NCBI GenBank assembly: GCA_027065935.1
Contig: JAMONI010000282.1
Span: 1 to 8,201 of the forward strand
Source: Flavobacteriales bacterium
GTDB lineage: Bacteria > Bacteroidota > Bacteroidia > Flavobacteriales > Flavobacteriaceae
Direction of reading: 5' to 3'
DNA length: 8,201 nucleotides
Each line of letters starts with the position of its first letter. The first letter of the stretch is position 1. Of this stretch, positions 5,975-8,201 are shown in pieces. The notes below the pieces were generated by a model. It did not search any database, was not told where the DNA came from, and worked only from the letters and a program-made list of their open reading frames with translations. The position numbers and the translations under genes were made by a program.

Positions 5975-8201
5975 TTAGAACTTGAATTTTACGCTAAATC
6001 TCCAAGTTCGTCCCCATCCGAAGAACACGCGGTTTTTGGTGTTGATACCGTTCCATGTTACGTTATTCCCGCGGTCGCCGGGGAAATAGTTCGTATCGGA
6101 TTCGGAAATGTAAATCTTGTTGAACAAATTGTCCACATTCAGTCCGAAGTAGAGTTTTCCGTAATCCTTGAGTTTTAAGTTATAATTCACGCCGGCGTCC
6201 ACAAGGCTGTAGGAAGGAAGTTTCAAGGCCTCGTTACGACCGTTGGGATCGTCGAAGGAAATGGCATCGAATTGTGCATACAAATTGTCGGCATAGAATT
6301 GGTTGATGTTGAAAGAAAGGTTTTCGAGCAGGTAATATTTTACGCCGAACCGTGTGGTGAATTGGGCGGCGTCGCCCACTTTTACGTCTTTCAAATATAG
6401 TGTTACGTTGTCGGCGTTGAGGATGGGGTCGTTGTTTTCATCCACAAAAGGTGCGGTTACATCGTCCAGGTATTTCCACTCGCCCAGCGATATCGTACCG
6501 TATAGGCGGAATTTGCCGAAACGGGCGGCGGATTCCAGCTCGATACCTTTGTGCAATTCCTTAATTCCGTATAAACGGGCGTATCCTCGAATTTCGGGCG
6601 TGTTGGGATCATTGTCGTGGTCAAAGTCGCTCGTTACCTGTGCAAATCTGTCTTCCCAAAGTGTCCAGTAAAGGTTGAGTTTTACGTTCCAATTTTCGTC
6701 TTTGTATCCGTAGCCTCCTTCTACGGCTTTAATTTTTTCGTTACGCAAGTCGGGCGTTACTTCGTTGTTGGTATAGTTGGGAAATACGGCACGGAACAAA
6801 GGTTGCTTGCTGTAAAATCCGGCGTTGAAGAAAATGTTGTTGTTTTCGTCGATATTGTAGTTGATTCCGGATTTGATGTTGCCTCCCATGAGGTTAACCC
6901 ATTCGGATTCTTGGGGTTCGTCAATACCGTCACCATCAACGTCACGTGGTAAATTAAAATAATCGATTCGCTTAAATCCTTGTTGCGAAATACCGGCTTG
7001 AATAAAGGTGGAGAGTTGCTCGTTTTTGTATTCCACTTGAGTAAATGCACCGAGCCATTTTACTTTACCCACATTATAATATTCGATTTTTTTCTGGTCG
7101 GTGATATTGATGAAAGGATTCCACGCGGGATTGGCTTCGACGAAGTCTTCGGGATAGATGTAAGTACCGGAAGGATTGTTGACATCTCTGTTGTCAAAAT
7201 ATCTGTCGGCGCCCAGTACATCATTTACCACTCTGTAGTGATAGCCTTTGTAGGTTCTCCAATCCACACCGATATCAAAACTCAAATTATCCGTAAAGTC
7301 ATTATGATAATTGGCAATGGCGCCATACCAGTCGTGAGAGTTCATGGAAGCTCTCCTGCTGATTCCTTCATTTCTTGTGTTGGTGTACAATCCCTCGGAA
7401 TCCTGGGTGCGGTCGGCACCGAAATCGGGAACGGATTTTCCACTGTTCCAAGCGTAGATGTCGTCAAAACGAACCAAACCGGTTTCCTGGTCGCGGAAGG
7501 TTCCGTAATAATATTTGGCTCCGTTGATTTTACCGATACCTCCGCTTCCGCCGCCGCGTCCCCATGAACCGTAGATTACGGCATTGACTTTGGAGGTTTC
7601 GTTAATGTTATAATCGATGTTTAATGAAGCGATGGGTTTGTGGTAGAAGTTTCTTCTCCAGCTGAACACTTCACCGTCCAAATATCCCCAGTCACTGTTA
7701 TATTTGATGTTAGGTTCGTCGAAAGTTCCGCCGTATTGTATATAATCGTTGATGGAAGGCGCCCAATCGCGTTGGTGGTGCCATTGGGGTGCGCCGGTGG
7801 CGGTAAACATGAAGCTTAATTTATCCGAAGGTTTGTAACCCAAACCTAAGAACCACGTATAGCCTTCGAATTGGGTGGCGTCCACGTAGCCGTCGCCTTT
7901 GGTGCGGCTAAGCAGGAAGGATGCGGACAATCCGTTGTCCAACAATCCGGTGGAATAGGAGGCGAGCATCTTGAAGTATCCGTCGTTTCCTAAAGAAAAT
8001 CCGAGGCTTCCTCCTTTTTTCTTATCGGAAGTGGTGGTGAGGATGTTGATGGTACCGCCCACGGAGGAAATAGCCAGTTTGGAAGAACCCAAACCGCGTT
8101 GTACTTGCATGGCGGAAACCACGTCGGCCAGTCCGGCCCAGTTACTCCAATATACCCATCCGTTTTCCATGTCGTTGACGGGCATACCGTTGATGAGTAC
8201 G
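5975..8201 (-). CDS. TonB-dependent outer-membrane receptor (N-terminus outside window)
   Basis: The frame is open from the right edge to a TAA at 5975-5977, giving 741 visible residues. The first residues, VLINGMPVNDMENG, then VVSAMQVQRGLG and ISSVGGTINILT, are the second half of a TonB receptor plug domain, so the ATG at 8183-8185 is internal and not the start. The rest is a 22-strand-type beta barrel rich in aromatic residues. It ends with DNLFNKIYISESDTNYFPGDR and a final strand closing in F (VKFKF), typical of outer-membrane insertion signals. The missing part should hold the signal peptide, probably a carboxypeptidase-like domain, and the TonB box region. Such receptors import ligands such as siderophores, vitamins or glycans using TonB energy. 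No SusD partner or substrate gene is visible, so the ligand is unknown. Two acidic loops resemble calcium-binding loops (6908-6943 and 6608-6628). Confidence 0.94.
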   Translation of the reverse strand, partial: VLINGMPVNDMENGWVYWSNWAGLADVVSAMQVQRGLGSSKLAISSVGGTINILTTTSDKKKGGSLGFSLGNDGYFKMLASYSTGLLDNGLSASFLLSRTKGDGYVDATQFEGYTWFLGLGYKPSDKLSFMFTATGAPQWHHQRDWAPSINDYIQYGGTFDEPNIKYNSDWGYLDGEVFSWRRNFYHKPIASLNIDYNINETSKVNAVIYGSWGRGGGSGGIGKINGAKYYYGTFRDQETGLVRFDDIYAWNSGKSVPDFGADRTQDSEGLYTNTRNEGISRRASMNSHDWYGAIANYHNDFTDNLSFDIGVDWRTYKGYHYRVVNDVLGADRYFDNRDVNNPSGTYIYPEDFVEANPAWNPFINITDQKKIEYYNVGKVKWLGAFTQVEYKNEQLSTFIQAGISQQGFKRIDYFNLPRDVDGDGIDEPQESEWVNLMGGNIKSGINYNIDENNNIFFNAGFYSKQPLFRAVFPNYTNNEVTPDLRNEKIKAVEGGYGYKDENWNVKLNLYWTLWEDRFAQVTSDFDHDNDPNTPEIRGYARLYGIKELHKGIELESAARFGKFRLYGTISLGEWKYLDDVTAPFVDENNDPILNADNVTLYLKDVKVGDAAQFTTRFGVKYYLLENLSFNINQFYADNLYAQFDAISFDDPNGRNEALKLPSYSLVDAGVNYNLKLKDYGKLYFGLNVDNLFNKIYISESDTNYFPGDRGNNVTWNGINTKNRVFFGWGRTWRFSVKFKF

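Noticed and set aside
6980..7567. A 195-codon plus-strand open frame inside the TonB receptor gene
   Set aside because: It is antisense to clear receptor sequence, has no recognisable motif, and appears to be a by-product of the codon use of the real gene.
8183..8185. ATG as the true start of the TonB receptor
   Set aside because: The frame continues upstream with VLING, which joins directly to the plug motif, and no signal peptide follows the ATG.

Overview
The window looks like ordinary chromosomal DNA from a member of the Bacteroidota, most likely a flavobacterium-like organism. The main reasons are promoter elements of the Bacteroidota type (TTG, about 19-20 bp, then TAnnTTTG), an OmpA-type outer-membrane protein with thrombospondin type-3 calcium-binding repeats, a TonB-dependent receptor, and QueE and glycyl-tRNA synthetase sequences of the Bacteroidota kind. 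I cannot name a genus. Genes are packed tightly, no stretch of 300 bases lacks a gene, and I see no mobile element, CRISPR array, rRNA or tRNA.

Layout. Positions 1-856 (minus) hold the N-terminal part of a secreted beta-barrel protein with tandem 27-residue calcium-binding repeats; its C-terminus lies off the left edge. Its promoter is at 892-921. Positions 961-1578 (minus) encode QueE, a radical-SAM enzyme of 7-deazaguanine (queuosine) synthesis. It is transcribed divergently from an ornithine carbamoyltransferase gene (1667-2665, plus). That gene converges on, and overlaps by 4 bases, a ComF-family phosphoribosyltransferase gene (2662-3351, minus). The ComF gene starts inside the 3' end of glyS (3339-4868, minus), so the two probably form one operon.

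Upstream of glyS is an uncharacterised single-pass membrane coiled-coil protein (4950-5882, minus), and upstream of that the 3' part of a TonB-dependent receptor (5975 to beyond the right edge, minus). Each of these two genes ends in a strong hairpin terminator (4895-4927 and 5917-5950). In both cases the promoter -7 element of the next gene lies within or directly beside the hairpin.

The genes do not form a single pathway. They are housekeeping functions (tRNA charging, tRNA modification, arginine/ornithine metabolism) next to envelope proteins (two outer-membrane proteins and one inner-membrane coiled-coil protein). I found no convincing new system. The most interesting points are the promoter buried in the glyS-side terminator, the enteric-like ornithine carbamoyltransferase standing alone, the uncharacterised coiled-coil protein, and the calcium-loop-like acidic segments in the receptor barrel.
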